A stretch of 64,000 bases of DNA from Trichobilharzia szidati. Taxonomy: Eukaryota > Platyhelminthes > Trematoda > Strigeidida > Schistosomatidae. Where the stretch lies: assembly GCA_944472155.2 (NCBI GenBank), contig OX235272.1, positions 16,538,354-16,602,353 of the forward strand. Reading direction: 5' to 3'. Below, in pieces: positions 1 through 11,800 of the stretch (the first letter of the stretch is position 1; every line of letters begins with the position of its first letter). Made by a program: the position numbers and the translations under genes. The notes beneath the pieces were generated by a model. The model ran no database searches. It was not told where the DNA came from and saw only the letters and a list, made by a program, of their open reading frames with translations.

Positions 1-820
1 AAAATATAAGTTAGTGGTTCACCATGACATCAACAACTTCGTTTATGTAACTGTTATTACTAATCAAGATACAACAACCGTCACTGTTAGCTTAAAACTG
101 TATTTACACTACAACGAGGAGACAGTGCATGTGCACTACGCCTTCATATTGTACCACAGTTAGATGTGTATACTGGTGTTGCGATTACGGCTCTCATTAC
201 TAACTACATTTAATTTCACATTAGTATAATCTACACACATACTAAGTGTAAGTGAGTGAGGACAACATATATTGTGATAGAAGCACCTACATTGAAATTA
301 TATATGTATAATTAATTATATTTTACTTAAGTGATAAACAACATATGAAATACTCTTTTTCTCTACAAACCTATTCAGAATAATTTGGACTGAAAGAGAT
401 GAAACTCAGTGCACACTGTTCTCATGATGAAGGGTACTTCTCTCCATCATTATGTTTACTTTATTTTATGTTTAAGGACACTTCTCACTTGGCCGAAATT
501 TGATTATACCATGGTGTGTGTATTACTACTACAGATTAAGTAGTATAGAAAATAATCACACTTGTAAGTGATAAGTAATTCCAGCACATCCGTCCATCAC
601 ACACTTCGGTGTGGTGCACAGTAGTCTGTTGATCGTGAAATCAACTGCAATATGGGCTTCGATTGCATACTGTAATCGTACATGAGGTGGAAATTAATTA
701 ACTCTTCATTTTCCAAGTAAATTCAACAAGCATGTTCTGTCACTCGGCACAACGAGATTCAGGATGCACATGGGTGCACAGAATCTAGTTTATCAAGATA
801 GTCAGGCAGTACAAGAATTA
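1..820 (+). repeat. Copy of the inverted-repeat segment found at 44408-45205
   Basis: Bases 1 to about 815 reappear as the reverse complement at 44408-45205. Bases 236-700 reappear directly at 45391-45855 and the segment continues directly from 46542. No gene is visible in this stretch. Confidence 0.9.
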
Positions 821-2830
821 TCTAGACACTAGGGAATCCGAGATTTCAAGAGCGAAGATTGATTCGTTGGGATTTTCCAGATGTGAAAAGAAGACAGTGA
901 CAGAGGATTCATGAATGCAAATAGACATTAAGACCACATAACAGAATCTATGTTACTCGATAAAGATTACAGATCGATAGTAGTGAGTGAAAGGATACAG
1001 ACTCTGAGGACGACAAGAACAGAACAGAATTATTCAAGGAATGACGAGGAATTCATTGGCATCCTGATGACTGCTGCAAACGTGAATAACATCAAAATCC
1101 ATAGATGGCGGCTATCTTAATAAGACTTGGATTATGTCAGCAATCATGTCTACGAAACTCCAAATCTATTCAACTAACCTTGAGGATTCTGTTAGTTGAA
1201 TAAACACTCAATTCTATCACATGTCAACTGATTTCACAAACAAGGAACTCTGATTCAATGTGCTTCAGTCTATTGGGAACATAATCATCAGACATGAACG
1301 GTGAAGAATATTTTCATTTCGAAGTTTCACTTTCTTGAGCTGCGCAAGATACCGCTATGTTGATGATGAAAACCACTTGTTTTCAATGGAATAATACGTA
1401 GTAGGGAATTCAATGACTCAAACATGGGACATGAATGAAGCTGTCATGGGAATACAATCATCGACTGGATATGCAATTCGATCGTCGAGTCACATTTCAG
1501 TTAGTCACATATGATGACTGTTCGTTATGGCCTATGCCTCACCTCACATCCACGGTGAAATTGCAAGGGTGTTTGAGATAATCTTCTACTACACTTACGG
1601 CGTTGACATCGGGAAGTTAAACGGTGTATTTAAAGACGGTAGAATTCAACATAGTCATAAAGTAAGGCTATCTCTTCCAGCATTTGCTTACTGTCCACAC
1701 TTGTAAGACTAAATCCCACGTGATTATCCGATCTAGAATATTCCATTCTCATTTTGTTGTTCAGCTTTGAGAAAACACTGAATGCGACTGATAGTATGCC
1801 AATCACTTTGTATTTGCTTACTTTGTGAGAAGATTCATCACTACCTCAAAATCAGTGGAAAGTCCCATTTCACGTGTTCCTGCATCTCAGGTATTCATCA
1901 TCCGACAGTGAATCTCAGAAAACGTGTGAGATTACTACTCATATAGGGTACAGTTAACCAAAAACAGAAAGCCACACAAACATGTAATGGCTACTTGGCG
2001 GTGTGCTTAAATCTAGGCTACCGAAAAATCCCATTGATATATATCACAGATATTTTCTCCTGCTCCGTTTGTTTAAATCTGTTAAAGCATGACCTTCAAT
2101 TAGTTTTATTACGCTGGATAGTATTCTATGTGCTTACAACTTGCTGATTCGCGAGCTTCTAGTTATCGTGAGAAAACACAAAATCCTGTGTTTGGCAATA
2201 TTACGATGCGAGAGAAAGCTGTTGTTCGGTTGTGTCCTTGGTACACAGAATGGATTCGTGATTCGTTTCTGAATTTCCATTCAACCGAATTGCATGCATT
2301 TACCGAAGAAGACAAAGGAGAGATATTATAATTTCTTGGTCTGCGCTTCACGTCAGGCAGCAGTGTTTCACATGGTCTACCTTCGCGTGAAATTTTATTT
2401 GAAAATCCCTGGATGAGGAGAAAATATCATGCAATAAACTATGTTGAAAATGTTGTACAATGTATAAACACTGTACAAAATGAAGGTACTATACTCATTA
2501 TTATTATTATTAAGAATGATGCAAAAATGCTCATTCTATAAACAGGTAACTATGTACTCCCGAAAATCAATCTTCAAGTAATTCCTATTCAATGCACTTT
2601 CATTGCACTGAGTACGGTTTCTCCAAACCAGTACCTGAATATCAGTGGGATGCTCACTAGTGATTGTCCCTATTCAAGTAGGTGGTTACATGGGTTCTAG
2701 TTGGGAATCGTGAACATCACAGAACAGCAGGTCTGGTGTGAGGACAAATACTTGCCGAAGACATTGGCTAGCGGTAGCTCTATGTCGTCAATTGGCAGAA
2801 GCTAGAATTCATGGACTGACCATTTAATTC
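821..2830. other. Gene-free 5' flank of gene A
   Basis: No convincing coding region or RNA is visible. A 67-codon open frame at 2128-2331 also exists in block B (47968-48171), but nearly all differences between the copies change the amino acid, so it does not look constrained. Confidence 0.6.
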
Positions 2831-3010
2831 GGTCCCAGTGGCTTAATGGTCTATGAGGTCACCTTGTAACCAGAAGGTCGTGGGTTCGAACCCTGGTGGT
2901 GGGTGCGTACAGACGGAGTGTCCAAAACTAGGCTGACGAAACAGCTGCTCCGTACTCCCAGCTGGTTTTCCAGTGGTTCCTTAACCGATGTCAGCTCATG
3001 ATGAAATCTT
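2831..3010 (+). mobile_element. tRNA-derived SINE, copy A
   Basis: The sequence has a tRNA-like head. A box A-like stretch (tggcttaatggtc) near 2838 is followed by a box B-like motif (ggttcgaaccc) near 2884, then a non-tRNA tail ending near the words gtcagctcatgatgaaat. The copy in block B (48674-48850) lacks six bases before box B. Fragments of the same family occur in the tandem units. The box A/box B arrangement is the internal RNA polymerase III promoter of tRNA SINEs. The family name is unknown to me. Confidence 0.65.
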
Positions 3011-3549
3011 TTCACCAATCAATCAAATCCCTACAAACCAATATTTCAAAGTAAAACACTTTTTCACCAAAAGTATTCAGTCAGTTGACCGTCAACTGAA
3101 TACACCTGTTGCATACTTCGACATGAACAGGAGTATTCCGAAAATGATGGAATAGAAATTCGTTAGTGGGAAATAAAGTTTGCAGTCATGTTTCTGGAAG
3201 CAACCATTGAGAAATAAATACGATGACTGCGAGCACCATCACATTTCTTTTCAGGAAACAGCATTCAATTATCGATTTTATTGTGCTTTATCACATTTTC
3301 GATATTACTATTTTGCTGCATGAAGAGCTTACGATATGTAAATCGTAAAAATGACAACGAAATCACTGAGTAAAATCCATATCTCAAGAGCACATTGGGA
3401 ATTGAAATAATTATCGGACGAATAAGGAACGTCTATTCTTATTTGTTTCATTTTTATGCCACATACATTTCTCTGTGACATTTTCATTATTCATGAAATG
3501 ACTCGGCAAGTCATGAGCTCATTTTGCCTAGTGAAATTACTCCTGATAT

Positions 3550-4660
3550 TCTCGCAGAGGCCGAAACGTCCCTCTTGCATTCCACGAGCGCCCAACATCA
3601 AACAAACAGTTGCAATTCTGTGAAGAGTCTCTTTTCGGCTAATTCATCCACCTAGCTGTGCGATCGCAATTATTATTAATTTCATACACGCAAACCGATA
3701 AATACGGATATAGAGGTGATCATTAACGAACTCATTTCTGACCATGAACTTGAAGCAAGAACGAAAGTGCTACTAAAGGACATGATGCCTCGAGTGCAGC
3801 TATGCTTGATTTCCGCAGTATTTTACATTCTAATGGAAAATGCACAAACGAACTGAGGGAGTTGCCACAGAGTCACCAATATTCCCGACTGTGGCAAATA
3901 TATTCATGAATAGGTGGGAAAAAACATGGCGATTGAAAAGTTCAGACCCACTCCAAGGATATGTTGGTGGTATGCAGATTACACATTCACTATACTTAGA
4001 ACACAGGGCATAAATAAATTTTTCTATCGCATCGACTTAAATGCCGAGGCAATTAAATCCAATTGTGATTCGGAAAGTCAGAAAGAGGAGCTTCGAATGA
4101 TAGATTGTGACGTATAAAGAAAAGAAGATGGGACGTTAAACACTGTTGCCTACAAGAAGCATACATTCAAAACATCATTTCGATTACAGATCATCTCACC
4201 ATATGCCAGTAAAAATAGGATTGAAGAAATAGTTAAGTAATAAGGAACAAAAACTAAGAAGTACTAAGGATAATCCAAGACACGAATTGAGGCATATAAA
4301 AGAAGCTTTGAAACTTAATAATTACACTGATTAATTAATCTGGAATTATGTAAGATAGTGTAAAAATAAAATTATAAATAATGTAATTGATAGTGATAGC
4401 AATGACGAGTATAATAATATTAAGGAAAACATGCATATCAAACATGCACAAGATAATGACAGCACCAACAATAGGGAGTATAGATCAGTAGTACTTCCAT
4501 ACAAAGTAGGGATCTCGGAAACCTGACGCGGAATTCTCAACAAGGCAGTAGTAAAAGTGGCATTCAAACCCACAAACTCAATTAGAAACAAGCTTTGTGG
4601 GTCAAAGGATCCTGTGGAGCCAGTCAAAAAATCCATTTCAGTTTATCTAATCGTTGGATT
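3550..4660 (+). pseudogene. Decayed Penelope-like element (PLE-2 family), copy A
   Basis: Interrupted translation matches the PLE-2 reverse transcriptase at 15561-17480. It covers the region before motif B, a YADY remnant of the catalytic YVDD (near 3970), and thumb-like sequence to the start of the nuclease linker near 4600. Stops and frameshifts are frequent and the Asn/Asp-rich linker is still recognisable near 4380-4460. Upstream, ccgaaacgtc at about 3561 resembles the end of a Penelope hammerhead-type motif. The element is too broken to be active. The copy at 49390-50500 is near-identical, so decay came before the block duplication. Confidence 0.75.
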
Positions 4661-5713
4661 TCCCAGTTAGAATTTAAGTTTGATGTCATAGCGATGATCT
4701 TATGTCGAATAAGTAACCGAAGCTTTCTGAAGTCTCAAAATGATATTGTTGATTCTCTTTCGTTTCAAAAATCATTGTAATTCAGATGTACTGCGTTTGA
4801 GCGTGGTCAGCCATTGTTGGATGTAGTAATAAATATTTGTCCCTCATCGGAATGTCGCCTTGGTTTGCCAAACACGATGGATTCATTACCAGGCATTAGT
4901 GAGATGATGATCCAGTGTAAGTGTGAATTTCAACTATATCCAATTGCATAGATTACATCACCTGCCGATTTGCTGCAACCTGCATCAATGTGTCAACGCA
5001 AGTCTTTTGCGAATATGCGTTAGGAAATATTTATCGAAAGGTGAAGTGAAGAAACCATCTGAATCAAAAACTTGGTCTCAGAAGGTGATTTAATCGACTT
5101 AACTGACAAATTAGCGAGATTTATGAGTGATTTTCGTGATGAATGGCAATGAGCGAAGTTATTCAGTCGTATTTTTGTGAACTTTCAATTATGCATAAAT
5201 TGTGCAGCCCATTAAATATGCGTAATAATGTATTCAGGTATTTAGTAAGAGACCTGACAGTCCTGTGTAAAAGAAAAGAATCGTGTCTAACTTAAACTGT
5301 CAGTGTTTCAAAATTCAGACCTTGTTATTTTACTTATCCTTTGAATCATTTTAGAAATGGATATGTTGCTGAACTATTCCTTAACGAATCCATTACGCTT
5401 CAGAGTTGTCATGTTGTCAGTGACATTTTCATATGTGCAAATCATCGAAAATAATCTATGTGCTTTAGAAAATAATGCAAAATTCCCAATGTACAATGAT
5501 TGGAATCACCTCATCTTTTCTTTGTTAAGCTAGTATTCTTTTATTTCGGTGACCTTATAAATAAAAAAAACACAACAGAAACAGATATATGATTATAATT
5601 GTAATTATTATTAGTATGCCACACTCAAAAAGAAAATGGATGCACTTAGGATTAATTTTATAAATCTTTATGGTCTTACACGTGGCAAGTGCAAATAAGG
5701 TCACTGAATAGAC
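4661..5713. other. Non-coding upstream region of gene A
   Basis: About 1 kb without a recognisable gene or element. It is conserved in block B (50500-51554) and directly precedes the TATA box, so it is the likely regulatory region of the micro-exon gene. No specific sites were recognised. Confidence 0.5.
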
Positions 5714-5721
5714 TATATAAA
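5714..5721 (+). promoter_or_regulatory. TATA box of micro-exon gene A
   Basis: TATATAAA lies 45-53 bases upstream of the first ATG of the signal-peptide exon, a spacing that leaves a short 5' leader. The same motif is at 51555-51562 in front of copy B. Transcription start was not determined. Confidence 0.6.
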
Positions 5722-5766
5722 GACTTGGTTTTGTTTGCAGACACGTTTACGGTAAAGAAGAAGAAG

Positions 5767-5842
5767 ATGATGATGATGAAGTTCTGTGTTCTGTTGTTGA
5801 TTGTTCAAGCGTTCACAATATTCATCAAGCCGAGTGAAGCAT
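5767..5842 (+). CDS. Exon 1, signal peptide, gene A
   Basis: Four ATG codons in a row begin at 5767; the first is chosen as start because the frame is open from it and a TATA box lies 46 bases upstream. The peptide starts MMMMKFCVLLLIVQAFT, with Lys then a hydrophobic core, and ends IKPSEA, a plausible signal-peptidase site. The exon is 76 nt and ends on a single T before GTAAGT (5843), leaving phase 1. Copy B has the same exon with two extra codons and a Pro to Leu change. Confidence 0.85.
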
Positions 5843-8800
5843 GTAAGTACAATCTTGTTTCAAGTAGAATTTGACATATTCAAAGCAGTTTCCTCTCATT
5901 GGCGAACCACATTTTATATGTATTTATCACTTTATTGAAACCACAATGGTGTCAAAGTTAAACTGATTCACATAAGTTATATTGAGCTGTGTAATTTGAG
6001 TTTATACGTATGTGTTTCTAATTTATTCTATGAAATTGGTTGATTATGCCAACAGCAGATATCGTAGACATTAGGAATACTCGGATGGATGGAAACAATT
6101 AGAGACAAACACATAATATTCCAGTGAATTATCGAAACTTCACCAGAACATACATATATATATATATGTATACATCAGAGACTGATAAAAGAATTTTCAC
6201 CTTATCCGATGTACTGTCAATTAAATAATAAAAAATTGAATAGGCATAACCACTGAAGTTGCAAAAAAGAGAGGAAACCGGGAAGAGAACAAATCGATGT
6301 CATTGCTGACACAATAACCAACAATCTAGTTCAAAAGCACCAAACACATACTGTTGTAATAACAGAAGACAAGGGCCAGGCAACAGATCGTTTATTTAGG
6401 AAATCAAAGCATATTTATATATTTTCATGTACATTATTATAGATTATTGTAAGCAAACAAACACAGTCTTCTGATTGGTTGTTTCTCACTTAAAGTTAAT
6501 CTTCCATCTCTTTGTGACTGTTTCGTGAATGTCAGATCATCTATATGTTAACTGTATCCGCTTACGTAAACACTGACGTGAATTACTGTATACCAATTTG
6601 GCTAGTAGACAGCTCTCACCACACTGTGAGTAGAATCCAATGTTGCACTGCACAGTAAGCATACTGTCAGACATGGTTATAATCACTGATGAATTTTCGT
6701 CTGCTTCTCAAGCTCGGACATCACATCACTTATTTCAGGGTTATAGTTGCCAAATTCAGTCGTATCCAATCTGTCATTTTGTTTCCTAGTAGACAGTCAT
6801 GCTTATTGCAAACTGATGCAATCTTCACAAAAACCATTAGAGTGCTATTGGTTTTCGAACAGAGTGTTTGAATTCATACTTCGTAAATGAAATTCATTAC
6901 ATGTACAGCACCGATCTGAATAGGCAGAACAAGTTATGAAGGTGTTGTGCAATGTCACAAACAACTATTGTGAAGAAATGATATTCACTCTGTGGTTATG
7001 TCGCCACACAAGACGTATGCACTGGCAAGTAATTCGTAAGCTTGCTAAACCTAGTGTCTTCTACCGAATCTGAGTACAAGTAATTCCATTAAATCCATTA
7101 CAGAGTGTCTATTCGAACGATATCTTTTGATATTAGGATGCAGTTGAGATTCGAATAGACTTTCGCCACATCCAGATTTAATTGAGACAGTGCATCTCTG
7201 AAATATTAAGGAGAGGCATTACTCGTTGTACTTTCCACGGAACAAGTGATCTTTCAGTGGACAGTAATTCAGGTGACTTATGGAAGCCAATACAGCGGAG
7301 ACCAGAATTGAAACGCGTCAACCACATGGTGTGAGCAGAAGCCAGTGTTGAATTGCTTGGTCAGCACACTGTCAGACGTGATTGTATTTACTGATGAATT
7401 GTCGTGTGCTTCTCTGTCGCAGAAATAATGTCCTGTCTATTTTATAACCTATTTGCTCTTTCAATGCTTTTCGTCAACTAGTGAATGTCGATAAAAAGGA
7501 GGAGAATCGTGGTGAGTCAGACAATGTTGTATATCTCGTCATCATGATGTTGTTTTCTGTTCTCCTATGTAGTGAAGTGTTCTTTTCCGTTGTTAATTCT
7601 GTATATTGCGACTCTTAAACGAATTGTTTCGACAACATATTTAGAAATTTGGGAGGTCAGAATTGTGAAAAATCAAACAACTTGTGCAGGTTTACGAATA
7701 GTTTGCTCAAAGATATGTGAGCCAGTCGGAATAATGCATAACGTGAGGTAACTGTTTCAGTTATCTTCTTGCACAGCCGATCATTATCATCTCCACAAAA
7801 GTGCAGACAGAGTCTGAGTCTGGTTGCCACTGCTTTCACATATTCCCGACACCAACGTCAATGCATCTCAGTCCACGTGCTCATTCTCATCGACATACCG
7901 TTGTCACACATGTCGAATATTCACTCTTGCTCATTGCACATTTCCACATCTCTTGACAAAGTAGCACCGAGAAGAACTAAAGAGACTGATAATCACAAAG
8001 CCTGATAAAGGATAAATAGAAGTCCTCCTTGATAGACACGACTATATTAAAAAGGTAAACGATATATTGGAGGACACACAGAAGTTTCAAAAACTTCAAC
8101 AACAAAATAGAGAATGAATTTACCAGACGTTTGAAGAAACTAAGGGAGGAACAGACATTTTGTATGGCCCTTCTGAAGTGTATAAACCAAGGGTACAGTT
8201 AAGACCAATACTTGATATGCGAAATTCGCCTCACCATGCTCCGGCTAGATGGTTGGTTATTAAATATTCTCAAATCTTTGCATGGGAAGATAGTGAAATA
8301 TAGCATCAAAGATGTACTTGAACTCGTAGACAAAATCAAAGATTTAAATATCGAGGACAAAACCATGATATCTCTGGACACAACATCCTTATTCACAAAT
8401 GTACCTATAGTAAAAACAGCTAACTACATATGTGAACAAGTGGATAGCCAGGCGATAAATATTGGCATCCGTACTGAAATACTAAAAGAATTGTTATCAA
8501 AGTGTACCATGAATATAAATTTCAAATTAGACGGCACACTTTACAGACATGTGAATGGGGTGACGATGAGCCCTCCACAGGGTCCCATTTCGGCTGATTT
8601 CTTTCTAAGTAAACTAGAAAATGGACCTTTGAACAACCTTCCAAAAAAGTTCTCATTTTATTGACGTTATTTGGATGACACCTTCATTCTTTGCGATAAT
8701 TATTCGGATAGGAGTAAAACAATAACTGAATTCAATGAGGTACACTATGCAATGAAATTCACGTGCAAAGAGGAATCACAAAACAGAATTGCCTTCCTGG

Positions 8801-11800
8801 ATGTCCTTCTTACAAGAAAATCAGATGGTAGCATGAGAAGAAATTTGCATAGAAAAAGCACATGGACAGGACAACATACGAATTTTCACAGTTTCGTTCC
8901 TCTCAAGTAGGAAACAAATTTAGTAAAGACCCTCAGTCACAGAGTTAAAGCTATATGCTCAAAAGAGTTGACTGAAGATTATTAAAGCATGATATTTTGA
9001 TTGAAAATAGCTATCCTGACAAATTGATCAAGAAACACATGACTAAGAAAGCGGAAAGGGACTAATCACAATCCATAAACAAGAAGCCTATTCATATACG
9101 CTTCCTATTCAAAGGTGATATACCAAGTGAAAAATTTACGAACAAATTAGGAAAGTTAGACCAAAGAATTTTTATTGCTGGCGAATTTCCCGTATTATCA
9201 TCTAAACTACCAATGGTGATTCCTCGACTGCAAGATGCAATACAGGGGAAAAACATTTCAAATTGAAACTACAAATAAAACAGTGGGTGTGGATGAAGTT
9301 ATATCGGATAATGCTGAAAGAAATTGATATGTGGTGCCTGAGAATAACAACAACGATGTCTAAGTAAAAATGTACTGAAAAGCGAAAAACATATACATAA
9401 AGGAAAACGTGATTCAAACTAAAAGCCTGAGAAGAAACCAGTGTTGCACTGCACAGTCAGCATACTGCCACACATGGTTGTATTCACTACTAGCTGGTCG
9501 TGTCCTTCTCAAACACAGACGTCACCTCCTGCAGTCAGCAATACAAGATTCTGTCTTCTTTCGTCTTCAATCTCTTGTCCATTTTGTCAGTGGACAATCA
9601 CGCCAATCACAAATAGATGCAATCATCACTAAGTCTCTGAGGATGGTACCGGTTCCTCAACAGAGTGTTTCAACTCATCATTCGTAAACGAAATCCCATA
9701 CATGTACAGAAGTGATCTGGATAGGCACAACAAATCATGAAAACGTTGTGCAATGACACAAACTAGTATTGTGAAGAGGTGATATTCGCTGAGTGGTTAT
9801 GTACTCACAGAGTAGGTATGAACAGGCTAGTGTTACTTTATTCGGTCAAATTATTTATATAGATAAACAGTTGCATTGTTAAATATTTTTTCAAAAAAAT
9901 GAGATAAAGTTTCGTTATATTATAGGACGTTTCAATTGTAAGTAACAACGTTGTAAACATTTTCTACATTACCATATGACATTGTGAAATATGTGAGAAT
10001 TATAAATATTTGCATAGTGAGGATTCGATACTTCAGGGAATCTCACGTGGTGTCTGAACATGGTTCCGAATAATTCATATTCAGCAAAGTTATTGTCGAT
10101 AACAACCGATAAACTGCTGGTGAAAGTATGAGTAAACAAGTATCACCATGCAATGACAAATATACAGCTGATAAAATGAAAACACCAAGGATGAACTTTT
10201 GTGCACATTTCTCGACATATACATGAATAATTTTATCATGTTGAAAATAAGTCAACATGTGCTTTCATCTCAATGAATGTAGTATCAATGTCTGCTCTCT
10301 AATAAATGTGTTGACTGAATATATATCATCATATTACGGAGAGTCAAGATACACTGACGAGAAAATGTTTCAACCGACGTGACATAAACAAATTGATGAA
10401 TGCTGACATGAATAAATGGAAACAATAAATAAAATCGACTAGTCAGATGCAACAGAAATAGGCATCAGAGTGAGGAATTTTAAATATCTTGAATATGAGG
10501 ATACAGATAAGGTGTGAAATAACATTCAGCACATGCTGAGTAAATTCAAACTGAGCCGTTCTAATCAGTTCGGATGGGCGTAACTCTCTGTGCCCATAAC
10601 GGAACACCTGATCTCTCAGTAGATTGTAATGCAGGCGGCGATTTGTGGAAGTCAGTTCGGTGGAGACCAGAATTCAAATGAAGCAACCACAGATTGTGAG
10701 CAGAAACCAGTGTTGCAGTGCACAGTCAGCATACTGCCACACATGGTTGTATTCACTACTAGCTGGTCGTGTCCTTCTCAAACACAGACGTCACCTCCTG
10801 CAGTCAGGAACGAAAGATTCCGTCTTCTTTCGTCTTCAATCTCTCGTCCATTTTGTCAGTGGACAATCACACCAATCACAAATAGATGCATTCATCACAA
10901 AGTCTCTGGGGATGAGTGTGTTTCAATACAACATGCGTAAATGACATTCAATACTTGTACAGAACCGATCTGCACAGGGACAACACATTATGAAAACGTA
11001 GTGCAATGACACAAACTAGTATTGTGAAGAGGTGATATTCGCTGAGTGGTTATGTCCTCACAGAGTAGGTATGAACAGGCTAGTGATTCTTTATTTGGCC
11101 AAGGCATTTACATAAATACACAGTTGTGTTATTAAACTTTTGTTCAAGTGTATTGAGTTAAAATTTTCGTTATCTTTCAGGGGATAGTGCTGGCAAGTAA
11201 TTCTGTTGTAATCATTTTGTTCATTATATTATAACAGTGAAATATGAGGGGATTATAAATATGTCCATAGTCAGGGTTCGATACTTCAGGGAATCACACG
11301 TGGTGTCTGAACATGGTTTCGAATAGTACATATTCAGCAAAGGTATTGTGGATAACACCTGATAAACTGCTGGTGAATGTACGAGTAAACCAGTATCACC
11401 ATATAATTACAAATATACAGTTGCTAAAAAGAAAATAAGAACAAATTAGTTCATCGAAGAATCTCTTTTCTGCGAATTCATTCACTTATCTGTACAGTCG
11501 CAAATATATACAATTTATTTTGGGTGTGTGTGTGTGTGTACATTAGGTTCGTCAAAATCAAAATAACAGTTAGTGTGGGTTGTTGATTACATCAACTAAA
11601 TATTTAAGAGATTAAAAATGTGTGATTAATAGTCAAAGTTGTAACTAAGTGGGGTGAAGATTGGTAAGATGTCAGTAGGTTTACGTAATATAGACATGTT
11701 TAGAAAGATTAGATGTTGGTGTAGGAGTATGGAGACAATTATGAAAATAAACTAGATAATAGGTGAAGAGATTGAATGGGTTAGTTACTAAAAATTATTA

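Noticed and set aside
2128..2331. 67-codon open frame also present in block B (47968-48171)
   Set aside because: Almost all differences between the copies change the amino acid, and there is no known domain or splice support.
2838..2905. Functional tRNA gene at the SINE head
   Set aside because: Only the two promoter boxes are tRNA-like. The arms do not form a clear cloverleaf, and a SINE tail follows.
7040..7052. Possible 6 bp micro-exon before gtaagc (also near 24547)
   Set aside because: There is no pyrimidine-rich acceptor, and the site occurs in intron sequence without a frame test strong enough for 6 bp.
9409..9687. Open frames of about 90-140 codons repeated in cassette introns (also near 10629, 14424, 18442, 56814, 60622)
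   Set aside because: They recur because the intron is duplicated. They are open in overlapping frames, have no start context or domain, and lie between micro-exons.
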